Source of the DNA: Hydrogenovibrio sp049975065
GTDB taxonomy: Bacteria; Pseudomonadota; Gammaproteobacteria; Thiomicrospirales; Thiomicrospiraceae
DNA: 12,609 bases
Strand: one strand, 5' to 3'
Assembly (NCBI GenBank): GCA_049975065.1
Contig: JBNGDN010000059.1
Shown: in pieces, positions 1-6,758 of the stretch
Layout of the letters: every line of letters begins with the position of its first letter
Position numbering within the stretch: position 1 is the stretch's first letter
Position numbers and translations under genes: made by a program
The notes under the pieces: generated by a model
The model's input: only the letters and a program-made list of their open reading frames with translations
Told to the model about the DNA's origin: nothing
The model's database searches: none

Positions 1-2036
1 CTGTAATCGTAACTAGCTTCGGCATTCCAGTCGGAATTAAAGGTCCATAAAAAGTCGATATTGCCGTATTGCACTTCCTGATTCGGTTCCAGCCCATAGG
101 TTAAACCGCTGCGCAAATACAGCCGTCCTAACCCCGCATTCACGGTGAGCTGGCCCTGCAGATTATCGGTGCTGGTGTCGTCCTCCGGGCCGGGAGAATG
201 AAGCACATAGCTTAAATTATGCGCCAGCTGCCAGCGACCGATATTGGCACCGAGATTGACTTGGTAGTTTTGCGAGTCACCGCGGGTGTAATACTCATTC
301 AGTCCGGCGCTTAACTGGTAATACATTCGACGGCTGAGACCACTGAGAAACGGCCCTTGCAGCGTCAAGCTTTGACGGTTTCGTAGTAAAGCCTCATCCG
401 TGGCATCCAGCTTGAAATCGGCGGTTTGGTTTTCGAGGTTATAACTGAGCGTGTGTGCACGACGTTCACCAAAACCACGGGAGACAGAGAAGTTGGTCTG
501 GCTGCCGCCTTCGATGTCTTTGAGCCAGTTTAGGTTAATCAAACTGTCCAGCAAAAATAGGCGCATCCCCGGCTGCAGAAATAGATGATATTCGCCATCC
601 GTAAATTGATAATGACTCAGGTCGCCGGTCAGTGACAGCTTCTGTGTCAGCCCGGTTTCAAGATGGACATTGGTGCGGTATTTTTCATCCTGCGTTGCAT
701 ACTGATTGTCGATATAATCGGATAATCGCCAGTCCTGGCGACTAAAGGAAGCATCGTAAATAAAGCCGCTGCCGGTTAAGGAGGTCGCATCCACATTAAT
801 GATTTCGGTTTTTTCTTCGCGTTGGCCTTGCGGCCCGTAGAATTTTAACAGTAGCCGGTTTTCCCCCACGTTTAAGGGGGCATTTAAAAACTGGTAACGC
901 CCATCTTGTCCAACCCGTTCGCTGCGGATAAAAATATCGTTGATATACAGTTCCACGTCCCAGCCGGGTTGTAGTAGGCCGGAGATATTGGTCTGGCTGG
1001 CGTTGGTCAGGCGACCATAAGGGCGGTTGCTGATTCGCATGCCGGTGTTGTATAAACCGGTTGGCAGATTGTTTAGGGTCGTTGGGTTAATGTCACCTAA
1101 TGAAACGTGCGATGCTTTTAAAGGCCCTAGAAGATCGGATTCAATGTCATTACGTTCTAATGTAACCGTTAAGTCGGTCTGATTACGATCATTGAATTCA
1201 TTGTAATTATGGCTGAGATAATAACGCCCAGTCATATAAAGTAAATCACCCGCACCAAGAATGGAACCGTTGAAACGGTTATTATCGGAATAGTCATTGA
1301 TCAGGGTGAATTGTAGATCGGCATTAATGGGTGAAATCAGCTGATAAGGCGTATCACGCCGCGGATATTGCAGCTCAAAATCACTGGTTAGGCCGCCTTG
1401 AAAGCGGTTTTCGCGACGAATGCGCTCTTCAATGGGTAACGGTTGTTTCGCGTCTAACGTGAGGGTGAGGTTGTTTAAACTGGGTTTGGCGCTGATTTGA
1501 AACCAGTTTAACGCATCTTGCAGTGGCCAAAGCCAGTCACCGTGCCAGTTTAGCAGTTGTTCTGCGGGTATTTCTTGCGTCGCAAAAGGGGTTTCAATGC
1601 GGTAGCGGGTGTTTGCACCGCTGTTCGTGCCGCTGTTCAATGTTTCAAGGGTAAAGGCATTCTCGGTGCGAATAAACCAGCCATGGGCGTCAATAATCGG
1701 CGGGGTTGTATTATCGGAGCTTCCGCTGGCCTGGTAGTGAATCGGAAAATCCAGCAACTCGGTCAGGTCGTCAAAATGGACCCAATAGTCGCCATTACGT
1801 TCCACCACATTCAGGTCGCCTAACACCAGGTTTTTCGATTTGACCGCCAGTATCAGGTCTTGTGCCGAAGCGGTTTTGGACAGTTGTGCTTCCGGCACCA
1901 TCTGACCGCTCACTGGATCGTAATGGAGCGTTTGCGGCCAACTGGGGGGCGTTACCAGCAATAGCCCCGCCTGTAAACCGAGCAATGAGGCTTGGCGCAG
2001 GTTTAACGATTGGGGGCGGTTAGCACATAACATCAT
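1..2036 (-). CDS. Fimbrial outer-membrane usher, 3' end outside the window
   Basis: Translating the minus strand from the ATG at 2036 gives 678 codons without a stop, running off the left edge, so the C-terminal part is missing. The N-terminus is signal-like (a hydrophobic LLGLQAGLLLV stretch) and is followed by a globular N-terminal domain. The rest is rich in alternating beta-strand sequence, as in a beta-barrel. Near residues 355-415 there is PGWDVELYIND, then GQDGRYQFLNAPLNVGENR and LLLKFYGPQGQ, a signature I know from non-classical chaperone-usher ushers. Ushers form the outer-membrane pore through which chaperone-bound pilins are polymerised. It starts 23 nt after the chaperone stop, with no strong ribosome site, so translation is probably coupled. 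The family call is confident. Which fimbrial clade it belongs to, and whether an adhesin gene follows, cannot be seen. Confidence 0.88.
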   Translation of the reverse strand, partial: MMLCANRPQSLNLRQASLLGLQAGLLLVTPPSWPQTLHYDPVSGQMVPEAQLSKTASAQDLILAVKSKNLVLGDLNVVERNGDYWVHFDDLTELLDFPIHYQASGSSDNTTPPIIDAHGWFIRTENAFTLETLNSGTNSGANTRYRIETPFATQEIPAEQLLNWHGDWLWPLQDALNWFQISAKPSLNNLTLTLDAKQPLPIEERIRRENRFQGGLTSDFELQYPRRDTPYQLISPINADLQFTLINDYSDNNRFNGSILGAGDLLYMTGRYYLSHNYNEFNDRNQTDLTVTLERNDIESDLLGPLKASHVSLGDINPTTLNNLPTGLYNTGMRISNRPYGRLTNASQTNISGLLQPGWDVELYINDIFIRSERVGQDGRYQFLNAPLNVGENRLLLKFYGPQGQREEKTEIINVDATSLTGSGFIYDASFSRQDWRLSDYIDNQYATQDEKYRTNVHLETGLTQKLSLTGDLSHYQFTDGEYHLFLQPGMRLFLLDSLINLNWLKDIEGGSQTNFSVSRGFGERRAHTLSYNLENQTADFKLDATDEALLRNRQSLTLQGPFLSGLSRRMYYQLSAGLNEYYTRGDSQNYQVNLGANIGRWQLAHNLSYVLHSPGPEDDTSTDNLQGQLTVNAGLGRLYLRSGLTYGLEPNQEVQYGNIDFLWTFNSDWNAEASYDY

Positions 2037-2059
2037 TGAGCGGATAAACCGTTACAGGG

Positions 2060-2956
2060 TCATGGCAAGGTCAGCGTGGCTTCGGTAGCCAAGCTTTGTG
2101 GATAGGCTTTGTCTGGCGTAAAGGTCACTTTGTATTGACCACTTGTCGGGGTGTCTTTGGGTAAATTCAGGCTGACCGAGACCTGTTTGTTTTCACGATA
2201 AACCGCGACATTATTTAAAAAAGTGACCTCTTGATACGGTTGGCGGCTGTTGGCACGCCAATAGGCCGTCAGTTTGCCGACGGCACTGAAATCACCTGAG
2301 CGGTTTAGTTTCATTGTAAGCTGCGATAAATCGTCAGCATTTGGCTGCATGGCTAAATCTGAAATGCTCAAACGGGTGTTTAGGTCACCCTGCCAAACTT
2401 GCACGGGAATACTGAAACCGGTCAGCATAAATATTCTCATGCCCGCACCTTTGTCTTTATTTTGTTCCAGTGTGGTCGGGTTGGGCAATTGATAAAATGT
2501 CAGGTGGGAACGATATTCACCGCGGGGTAGGTTCGGTGGTTTGCGCAATCGCAAGCGAATGGTTTGACGTTCGCCCGGCGCGAGAGTCACTTGACGCGGG
2601 CTGTAGCGAATTATGTCCGCCGCTGGAAATAAGCCGCTCATATCGTCTTTCTCGGTATTCAAAAGCTGATAACTACGATCTGACTTCTGTCGGTTTTCAA
2701 TAAATTGAATGCGATAGGATGTGGTTTCGTTTGAAGTGTTGACCAGTGCCACACTCGCGCTGCGCTCGCGCTCTTCAAAAATCACCCGGGTGGGGCTGAT
2801 GAGTAAACCGGCCTCAGAAAAGTTTGGCATGGTCGTTACCAACCAAGTCAAAACAACCATACCCAATAATGATAAACCACCAGGCCTGGTGGGTTTGAAT
2901 GCCAGCTTGGATGGAGGGGTGTGTTCAGTAATTAATAAGCAGGTTGTAGGTGTCAC
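2060..2956 (-). CDS. PapD-like periplasmic fimbrial chaperone
   Basis: Immunoglobulin-fold chaperone that would cap pilin subunits in the periplasm and deliver them to the usher encoded just downstream. Visible features are the first strand GLLISPTRVIFEERERSASV, the segment YSPRQVTLAPGERQTIRLRLR and then LPRGEYRSHLTFYQLP, as in alternative (non-classical) usher-pathway chaperones. I prefer the GTG at 2956 (298 aa) because AAGGA at 2964-2968 lies 7 nt upstream; another GTG at 2989 would add 11 residues. Either start overlaps the end of the preceding subunit gene. The signal region is unusually long: about 30 polar residues, then a hydrophobic segment with a likely cut after SEA, before GLLIS. 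A 16-bp perfect palindrome at 2877-2892 encodes part of this leader. A start at the ATG at 2860 is possible but would leave a signal peptide with no positive charge. Confidence 0.88.
   Translation of the reverse strand: MTPTTCLLITEHTPPSKLAFKPTRPGGLSLLGMVVLTWLVTTMPNFSEAGLLISPTRVIFEERERSASVALVNTSNETTSYRIQFIENRQKSDRSYQLLNTEKDDMSGLFPAADIIRYSPRQVTLAPGERQTIRLRLRKPPNLPRGEYRSHLTFYQLPNPTTLEQNKDKGAGMRIFMLTGFSIPVQVWQGDLNTRLSISDLAMQPNADDLSQLTMKLNRSGDFSAVGKLTAYWRANSRQPYQEVTFLNNVAVYRENKQVSVSLNLPKDTPTSGQYKVTFTPDKAYPQSLATEATLTLP
2877..2892. repeat. CCAGGCCTGG palindrome, exact copy in a 16-bp perfect palindrome
   Basis: CCACCAGGCCTGGTGG is a perfect 16-bp palindrome and the longest such context in the window. 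It lies inside the leader-coding part of the chaperone gene and reads ACC AGG CCT GGT there. Confidence 0.8.
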
Positions 2957-3452
2957 TGTAATTTCCTTCAGAATAGGGTTGTCCGTCACCGCTGGTGGTG
3001 AGTTCGCCGCCCAGCGGCAGAGTCACTTCGCCAAGCAAATTGGTCGTGTATTGGCTCAACTCCAGTTGAGGTAAAAGAATGAACGTTGCCTGTAGGGGGG
3101 AAGAACCGCTAAACCCAGTTGAAACGGCTGGTTGTAGCACCTGAATGTCCAGCGTAGTGTTGGCAGGAAAATTATATAAAAAATAACGTCCGGGTTGCCC
3201 CGGTTCTAACACAATGATGCCGTCTGTTTTGTTGATATGACCGTTGGTTCGGATGCGTAATGTTTGGAGGCTGTTATTGTCTTTAATGGCAATACGTCCG
3301 AAGTTCAGTGGCTCTTCAATGGTGATGTCGCCGGCCATAATAGGGTGGCATGGAATACACAGCCATAAGAAAATGATTAACCACGTCACCACCACGTCAT
3401 GGGGATGTTTTTGGGGCAGATGATTCGATTTTAAGGTGTGTAACGAGTGCAT
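2925..3452 (-). CDS. DUF4402-type minor fimbrial subunit
   Basis: A 175-residue exported protein. After a hydrophobic segment (VVVTWLIIFLWLCIPCHPIMAG) the mature part begins DITIEEPLNFGRIAI and ends in YSDTYNLLINY. The early NFG.I motif and the C-terminal G/D-x-Y-x-x-x-Y-N-x-x-x-x-Y strand are the hallmarks I associate with the DUF4402 family, found in chaperone-usher pilins of many proteobacteria. It is shorter than its upstream neighbour, so it is probably a minor or tip subunit; that is inference. There is no good ribosome site before the ATG. A 58-nt gap separates it from the major pilin, with a hairpin in the mRNA at 3464-3483, which may lower its expression. Its 3' end overlaps the chaperone start by 32 nt or more, so the genes form one operon. 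All cysteines lie in the leader, so no disulfide is expected. Confidence 0.75.
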   Translation of the reverse strand: MHSLHTLKSNHLPQKHPHDVVVTWLIIFLWLCIPCHPIMAGDITIEEPLNFGRIAIKDNNSLQTLRIRTNGHINKTDGIIVLEPGQPGRYFLYNFPANTTLDIQVLQPAVSTGFSGSSPLQATFILLPQLELSQYTTNLLGEVTLPLGGELTTSGDGQPYSEGNYSDTYNLLINY

Positions 3453-3463
3453 AAGGTTGGTTG

Positions 3464-3483
3464 GCGCGGCGAAACCGCCACGC
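3464..3483 (-). other. Intercistronic mRNA hairpin between the two pilin genes
   Basis: Read on the minus strand, GCGTGGCG and CGCCGCGC pair as an 8-bp stem (one G-U wobble) around a GTTT loop. No U-tract follows, so it is not a classical terminator. Fimbrial operons often carry a processing or attenuating hairpin after the major subunit; that role here is inference. Confidence 0.45.
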
Positions 3484-3510
3484 TCAGTTCACTTTGGCTA
3501 CTGACTTGAC

Positions 3511-4149
3511 TCAGTATTGTACAACGACATTGAAGGTTGCAGAGTAGGTATCATCGACATAAGGCTCGTTTACGGAACCGGCTGTATCCGTATTGGCCGT
3601 CGTTGCAATGGTACCGCCAATGTTAAACGTCATATCACCGCTACCGTCTGTTTGAATAGGCCGGGTATTCGGTGTGGTGCCACCATAGGTTGTTGCGTAA
3701 GTGGTCAGTGCTGTTATGGAAAAATTCATGGCTGTTCCACCAGCGGTTAACGCTATTGGCGTGGTAGGCAGGGTAACCTGAAGATCTGTGTTCGGTGCAG
3801 CACCCGTTACTGAGAGTGTGGCCGGTGATCCATTTGTCAGGATTTGAATGGCAGAATCTCCTGATCCGGTTGTCGTACTGGGCGTTACTGCTGGATCGGA
3901 TGGCATTATGAGAGTGCTGGTGTCACCACCACCGGAACTGTCGGCAAAGGCGGCAATGGTGCCGAAATCTAAGTCGGCACTTTTGGATAAAGTAAACGTA
4001 TTTTGGACGGTGACCGAAGCGGTGACGCTTTGTGTTTCTGCGGCAACGAGACTGGAAGCAAAGACCAAAGTACAGACACTCATTAACTGAATGGCTTTAT
4101 TTGAAAGCTGCATGGGGTTGGATTTTTTTGGGGTTTGGGATAACAGCAT
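3511..4149 (-). CDS. DUF4402-type major fimbrial subunit (pilin)
   Basis: A 212-residue secreted protein, first gene of the fimbrial operon. AGGAGG at 4155-4160, 5 nt before the ATG, is the strongest ribosome site nearby and fixes the start, although the leader from the internal Met13 (MQLSNKAIQLMSVCTLVFASSL) would be the shorter, more usual signal peptide. Cleavage is likely after VAA, leaving ETQSVTASVTVQNTFTLS as a mature N-terminal extension of the kind used for donor-strand exchange. It continues with LDFGTIAAF, a Thr/Ser/Gly/Ala-rich middle, and ends DDTYSATFNVVVQY, matching the DUF4402 pattern. The mature part has no cysteine. Size, first position and the strong ribosome site suggest the main shaft subunit, polymerised by the downstream chaperone and usher. 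The exact fimbrial class is uncertain. Confidence 0.8.
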   Translation of the reverse strand: MLLSQTPKKSNPMQLSNKAIQLMSVCTLVFASSLVAAETQSVTASVTVQNTFTLSKSADLDFGTIAAFADSSGGGDTSTLIMPSDPAVTPSTTTGSGDSAIQILTNGSPATLSVTGAAPNTDLQVTLPTTPIALTAGGTAMNFSITALTTYATTYGGTTPNTRPIQTDGSGDMTFNIGGTIATTANTDTAGSVNEPYVDDTYSATFNVVVQY

Positions 4150-4154
4150 AATTG

Positions 4155-4160
4155 CCTCCT
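4155..4160 (-). promoter_or_regulatory. Ribosome binding site of the major pilin
   Basis: A perfect AGGAGG 5 nt before the ATG at 4149. It decides in favour of the upstream start over the internal Met13 and marks this gene for high translation. Confidence 0.75.
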
Positions 4161-4313
4161 TAAAAAGCTTGGATGCACTTCACTCAAAATCGCCAGGCCT
4201 AGTGAAAAGTCCGATTGAGCGTTTTGTGTAATTTCAGGCATCCACTAAGTTTGAATGTGAAGGCATTTGCAGTGCTGCGCATGTCTTCAGGGTGTATTCC
4301 AAAAACTGTATCG

Positions 4314-4324
4314 GTAAACTTTAC
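4314..4324. promoter_or_regulatory. Inverted repeat GTAAACTTTAC upstream of the pilin operon
   Basis: The 271-nt gap between the pilin start and the next gene holds an 11-bp inverted repeat (GTAAA-C-TTTAC) next to a long A/T tract at about 4340-4385, plus a degenerate CCAGGCCTAG palindrome at 4193-4202. I see no convincing -35/-10 pair for the operon. The repeat could be a regulator site, but this is only a candidate. Confidence 0.22.
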
Positions 4325-4420
4325 ATTAACTTGAGCCAAAAAGGTTAAAAAAAACAAAAAAATTACTGTTATTTGCGAATTTTTAAAGCCATAAAAATGA
4401 CTTGTGCCATTAGCCTTCTG

Positions 4421-5038
4421 TTAGCCACCCGTTTGTGTTTTGGCGTCACTGGGGGATTGGGGCGGTTTGTTAGATTGCGTTTCCAGTTCAATGGCTGTTT
4501 CTGCGCTCACAGGGCAAGGCGGGAATTGATAATGCCCTGGAAAACACCGTCGCGTTACCGTTTGCGTTTGGCTTAATGACGGCGGCGGTGTCTGTGCTGG
4601 GTTTTGCCGAATGCGCTTTAGGCTATTGAAATAGTGCAGCAGTTCGTCCAGCTGACGTTCTTTTTGAATGACTTGATTCAGTTGCGCCTGCATCGCTTGC
4701 CACTGTTGCTGTGGGCTTGGAGCCTCATCAGCAGATGTGTCCGTTTCGGGCGGCAAATTTTGCAGCAGTGCCTCAGCGTCTTGCTTGAGTTGTTCGGATT
4801 CGGTCGGTTCGGGGGTGTAATCGGTGCCGTCGTCTTGCGGATAGATTTCCGGTGCCTTGTCGGCATGAAAGGCGGAAACCGCGTTCATGGCATCCAGCGG
4901 CATGATGTCATAGGCTTTGGGAATGCGCTCGGTTTGCAGTGCCTGCAGCGGAACAAACGGATCGGAATCCGCCAGGCCTGGCGAAACCCACCCTAGTAAG
5001 CCTGTGACACTGAAGACTAAATAAAACGCTCGTCGCAT
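4421..5038 (-). CDS. Exported protein of unknown function, Pro/Gln-rich
   Basis: A 205-residue protein I do not recognise. A signal peptide is clear: MRR, a hydrophobic core, and a likely cut near PGLA before DSDPF. The middle is acidic and proline-rich. A Gln-rich helical stretch (about residues 110-145, QQQWQAMQAQLNQ and the following KERQLDELLHYF) could form a short coiled coil. Near the C-terminus lies a cysteine pair in RRCFPGHYQFPPCP, a possible disulfide, followed by a disordered tail. It is co-oriented with the fimbrial operon but separated by 271 nt, so a link to the fimbriae is only suggested. A weak AGG ribosome site precedes the ATG. Oddly, part of the signal sequence is encoded by the 14-bp palindrome at 4970-4983, and the surrounding 38 bp recur at the 3' side of the vapC-like gene. 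Confidence 0.7.
   Translation of the reverse strand: MRRAFYLVFSVTGLLGWVSPGLADSDPFVPLQALQTERIPKAYDIMPLDAMNAVSAFHADKAPEIYPQDDGTDYTPEPTESEQLKQDAEALLQNLPPETDTSADEAPSPQQQWQAMQAQLNQVIQKERQLDELLHYFNSLKRIRQNPAQTPPPSLSQTQTVTRRCFPGHYQFPPCPVSAETAIELETQSNKPPQSPSDAKTQTGG
4970..4983. repeat. CCAGGCCTGG palindrome, exact copy within a signal-peptide codon stretch
   Basis: CGCCAGGCCTGGCG, a perfect 14-bp palindrome, encodes SPGLA at the predicted signal cleavage region of the exported protein. The 38 bp at 4971-5008 align with 5915-5951 at 31 positions, with one gap. Confidence 0.8.
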
Positions 5039-5114
5039 CCTGTACCTGTTTGTTTATTATTTTTTTAGAGTGAGAATATAAAGCAAATGATGCGCCAATT
5101 TACGATTTTTAAGA

Positions 5115-5139
5115 GTGGTTTTATGAATGGTGGTTTTAT
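5115..5139. repeat. Short direct repeat GTGGTTTTAT
   Basis: GTGGTTTTAT occurs at 5115-5124 and again at 5130-5139, 15 bp apart, in the A/T-rich gap between the exported protein and the parDE-like module. The purpose is unknown; it could be a protein site or chance. Confidence 0.4.
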
Positions 5140-5239
5140 CAAACCTTGATTTCAAACCCTGTTAGCAAGCACTTCGTTAACCTGATTGTCGCCCTTATCC
5201 GAGTTTCAGAGTCCGTTTTGGGGAGGCTAAAACCCAGTC

Positions 5240-5268
5240 TTGACATATGACAAGCTTTGCCATATTGT
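5240..5268 (+). promoter_or_regulatory. Sigma70-type promoter of the parDE-like module
   Basis: TTGACA at 5240-5245, a 17-bp spacer and TATTGT at 5263-5268 form a strong -35 and an acceptable -10, placed about 32 bp before the antitoxin ATG. The perfect -35 argues that the TTG at 5240 is not a translation start. Confidence 0.65.
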
Positions 5269-5299
5269 TGAGTCGTATCGTACGTTTAAGGAAACGATT

Positions 5300-5527
5300 A
5301 TGGCTACTATGAATATTTCATTGCCCGATCAAATGAAACGTTGGGTCGAGCAGTCGGTTCAATCTGGGCTTTATGCCAATGCATCTGATTATATTCGCGA
5401 TCTGATCCGCCAAGATCATCAAAAGATGGTGGCGTTACGCCAAGCGTTAATGGAGGGAGAAAACTCGGGCAACCCGACTGAGTTGGATTTGGAAGCGTTT
5501 ATCAGCCACAAAAAACAAACGGCGTGA
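5300..5527 (+). CDS. parD: ParD-family antitoxin
   Basis: A 75-residue protein starting MATMNISLPDQMKRWVEQSV. The N-terminal strand MNISLP followed by helices containing YANASDYIRDLIRQ is the ribbon-helix-helix DNA-binding pattern of ParD/CopG-type antitoxins. The acidic C-terminal part (ELDLEAFI) would wrap the toxin. The ATG at 5300 is chosen because AAGGA at 5288-5292 lies 7 nt upstream and a promoter covers the more distal TTG at 5240. The stop overlaps the toxin start (TGATG), so the pair is co-translated. By family knowledge the antitoxin neutralises ParE and, with it, represses its own promoter. The family call is confident; the precise subfamily is not. Confidence 0.88.
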   Translation: MATMNISLPDQMKRWVEQSVQSGLYANASDYIRDLIRQDHQKMVALRQALMEGENSGNPTELDLEAFISHKKQTA

Positions 5528-5826
5528 TGACGATTGAGTTTTCACCCAAAGCGAAAGAAGATTTAAGTCATATTTGGGACTATACCGCCAAGCAATGGGG
5601 GATAGAGCAAGCTGAAACCTACATTCGAAACATTTGGCAATCTATTGAAAGTCTAGAGTCCAATTGCAACCACTCACAAAATATCGATTTTGTTCGATCG
5701 GGTTATCGAAAAATTCAGTCTGGATCCCACGTCATCTTTTTTAAACACTTACCTGAAACGATTACCGTGATTCGCATTCTTCATCAAAAAATGGATGTTG
5801 CTAGGCATCTGCCTTCTCCCTCATAA
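5527..5826 (+). CDS. parE: ParE-family toxin (RelE/ParE superfamily)
   Basis: A 99-residue protein beginning MTIEFSPKAKEDLSHIWDYT. It contains the segments typical of ParE: an FSPKA.EDL..IWDYT N-terminal helix pair, WGIEQAETYI, VRSGYRKIQSGSHVIFF and VIRILHQKMD near the C-terminus, at the usual family length. ParE toxins poison DNA gyrase; closely related folds cleave mRNA, so the target is inferred. It overlaps the antitoxin stop. A GTG at 5524 would add one residue. No frameshift or missing segment is seen, so the toxin is probably functional. It is followed by a 63-bp repeat (hairpin plus palindrome) shared with the far side of the neighbouring vapC module. Confidence 0.9.
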   Translation: MTIEFSPKAKEDLSHIWDYTAKQWGIEQAETYIRNIWQSIESLESNCNHSQNIDFVRSGYRKIQSGSHVIFFKHLPETITVIRILHQKMDVARHLPSPS

Positions 5827-5862
5827 ATGCTCATAAAAGGGCAAAGTTAAATGACAATTGTC

Positions 5863-5925
5863 TCGTTCCGATGCTGTGCGTCGGAACGATTGGGAAGGTG
5901 TGTATTCAATTTCTGCCAGGCCTGG
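5863..5925. repeat. 63-bp composite repeat, copy 1 (hairpin + palindrome)
   Basis: Starts with a hairpin (TCGTTCCGA / TCGGAACGA, with inner GC pairs around a TGT loop) and ends with CCAGGCCTGG at 5916-5925. It matches copy 2 at 6668-6730 at 59 of 63 positions, all differences in one 6-bp stretch. It lies just downstream of both the parE-like and the vapC-like genes. Confidence 0.85.
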
Positions 5926-5954
5926 TGAACCCTCTCCAGTAAGCTTGTTACGCC

Positions 5955-6341
5955 TCATTGTGGTTTAAACAGATAGCATAATTCATCCGTTGATTTGGCA
6001 AGCTTTACATCCGCTGTGACTAATACGCTGTCAACCGATTGAGCCGACGCCATGATAATGGCATCAGGCAATTTCAACGAACTTTTGACTCTAATCTCTG
6101 AAATTGCATCCAATAGGCGACGATCAGCCATCGCTAAATCGATCACTTCAACACGGGAGACAAACTCGTCAAACATCTGCTGGTCATGTTGTGTTAAACC
6201 GGAAAACGCAAAAAATTCTAGCCGGCTGATCACCGATATACCAATAAATTCAGCTTGGTGAGCTAACTCAACCACGCCTCGCTGACCTTTGAGCAGGGCA
6301 ACGATGGCATTGGTGTCGAAAAAATAACGTTTACCACTCAT
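5955..6341 (-). CDS. vapC: VapC-like PIN-domain toxin
   Basis: A 128-residue PIN-domain protein. The N-terminal strand YFFDTNAIVALLKG places the first acidic residue at D9. E42 lies in ISRLEFFAF, D93 in KLPDAIIMASA and D111 in LVTADVKLA, which is the full set of metal-binding carboxylates of a PIN ribonuclease, so the enzyme looks intact. VapC toxins cut RNA (often tRNA or rRNA) until held by their antitoxin. The ATG at 6341 overlaps the end of the antitoxin gene by 11 nt, the usual arrangement. The stop is directly followed by the palindromic repeat at 5915-5954. Confident as a PIN toxin; the RNA target is unknown. Confidence 0.9.
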   Translation of the reverse strand: MSGKRYFFDTNAIVALLKGQRGVVELAHQAEFIGISVISRLEFFAFSGLTQHDQQMFDEFVSRVEVIDLAMADRRLLDAISEIRVKSSLKLPDAIIMASAQSVDSVLVTADVKLAKSTDELCYLFKPQ

Positions 6342-6582
6342 TGCGTAAAGTAGTCTGTTGCGCTAATGCATCTCCTTGCCATTCAAGCTTACCTGCAAGG
6401 TCTGAAAAATCATAAACGGGTGTGAGATCGGCGGCGTTCTCAGTCTTTAATTCAAGCGTAGTCGATGGTTTAACATCGTCTGCCAACACGATCACCTTTA
6501 TGTGCTGGTTTTTGAGTTTTTCAAACTCGGGAATGCGTAGATACTCGCTGTTCAAATCCGCTTCAAATTCAATCGCATACAT
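6331..6582 (-). CDS. Antitoxin partner of the VapC-like toxin
   Basis: An 83-residue protein starting MYAIEFEADLNSEYLRIPEF, followed by EKLKNQHIKVIVLADD. This small beta-rich N-terminus (x-IPEFEKLKNQ.IKVIVL) is common in antitoxins next to PIN toxins, but I cannot assign a named antitoxin family. The C-terminal half (YDFSDLAGKLEWQGDALAQ) is acidic and amphipathic and would bind the toxin. The ATG at 6582 is preferred because AGGAGG at 6590-6595 lies 7 nt upstream; a longer frame from 6624 would run through that site and the promoter. It overlaps the toxin start by 11 nt. An imperfect palindrome over its -10 box suggests autorepression. Confidence 0.75.
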   Translation of the reverse strand: MYAIEFEADLNSEYLRIPEFEKLKNQHIKVIVLADDVKPSTTLELKTENAADLTPVYDFSDLAGKLEWQGDALAQQTTLRNEW

Positions 6583-6603
6583 GAGCGACCCTCCTGATAA
6601 TGA

Positions 6604-6619
6604 GTATATTCGATTATAC
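6604..6619 (-). promoter_or_regulatory. Promoter -10 with overlapping operator-like palindrome
   Basis: On the minus strand TATAAT (6613-6618) lies within GTATAATCGAATATAC, a 16-bp palindrome with one mismatched pair on each side of the TCGA centre. No good -35 is seen. The site sits 22 bp before the antitoxin start, where autorepression by the antitoxin-toxin complex would act. Confidence 0.5.
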
Positions 6620-6667
6620 GCCAATCAAGCTTTGGTTAGGAGTTGTTTTGCTAAACGCCTTTCTCAA

Positions 6668-6730
6668 TCGTTCCGATGCTGTGCGTCGGAACGATTGGGA
6701 AGGGGATTGTTCAATTTCTGCCAGGCCTGG
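6668..6730. repeat. 63-bp composite repeat, copy 2 (hairpin + palindrome)
   Basis: Direct repeat of 5863-5925. Here the outer stem is longer: AATCGTTCCGA pairs with TCGGAACGATT (11 bp) over 6666-6696. It ends with CCAGGCCTGG at 6721-6730, within GCCAGGCCTGGC. Together the two copies bracket the vapC module. Confidence 0.85.
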
Positions 6731-6758
6731 CGAAAAGGCTGGGCGCCAATAGGGAGGG

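Noticed and set aside
1557..1823. Plus-strand reading frame of 88 codons opposite the usher
   Set aside because: It lies wholly inside the usher coding strand, has no recognisable domain and no ribosome site; it is a shadow.
5863..6730. Integron-type gene cassettes with attC sites around the vapC module
   Set aside because: The repeats lack recognisable RYYYAAC/GTTRRRY core sites, the modules lie in mixed orientation, and no integrase is present.
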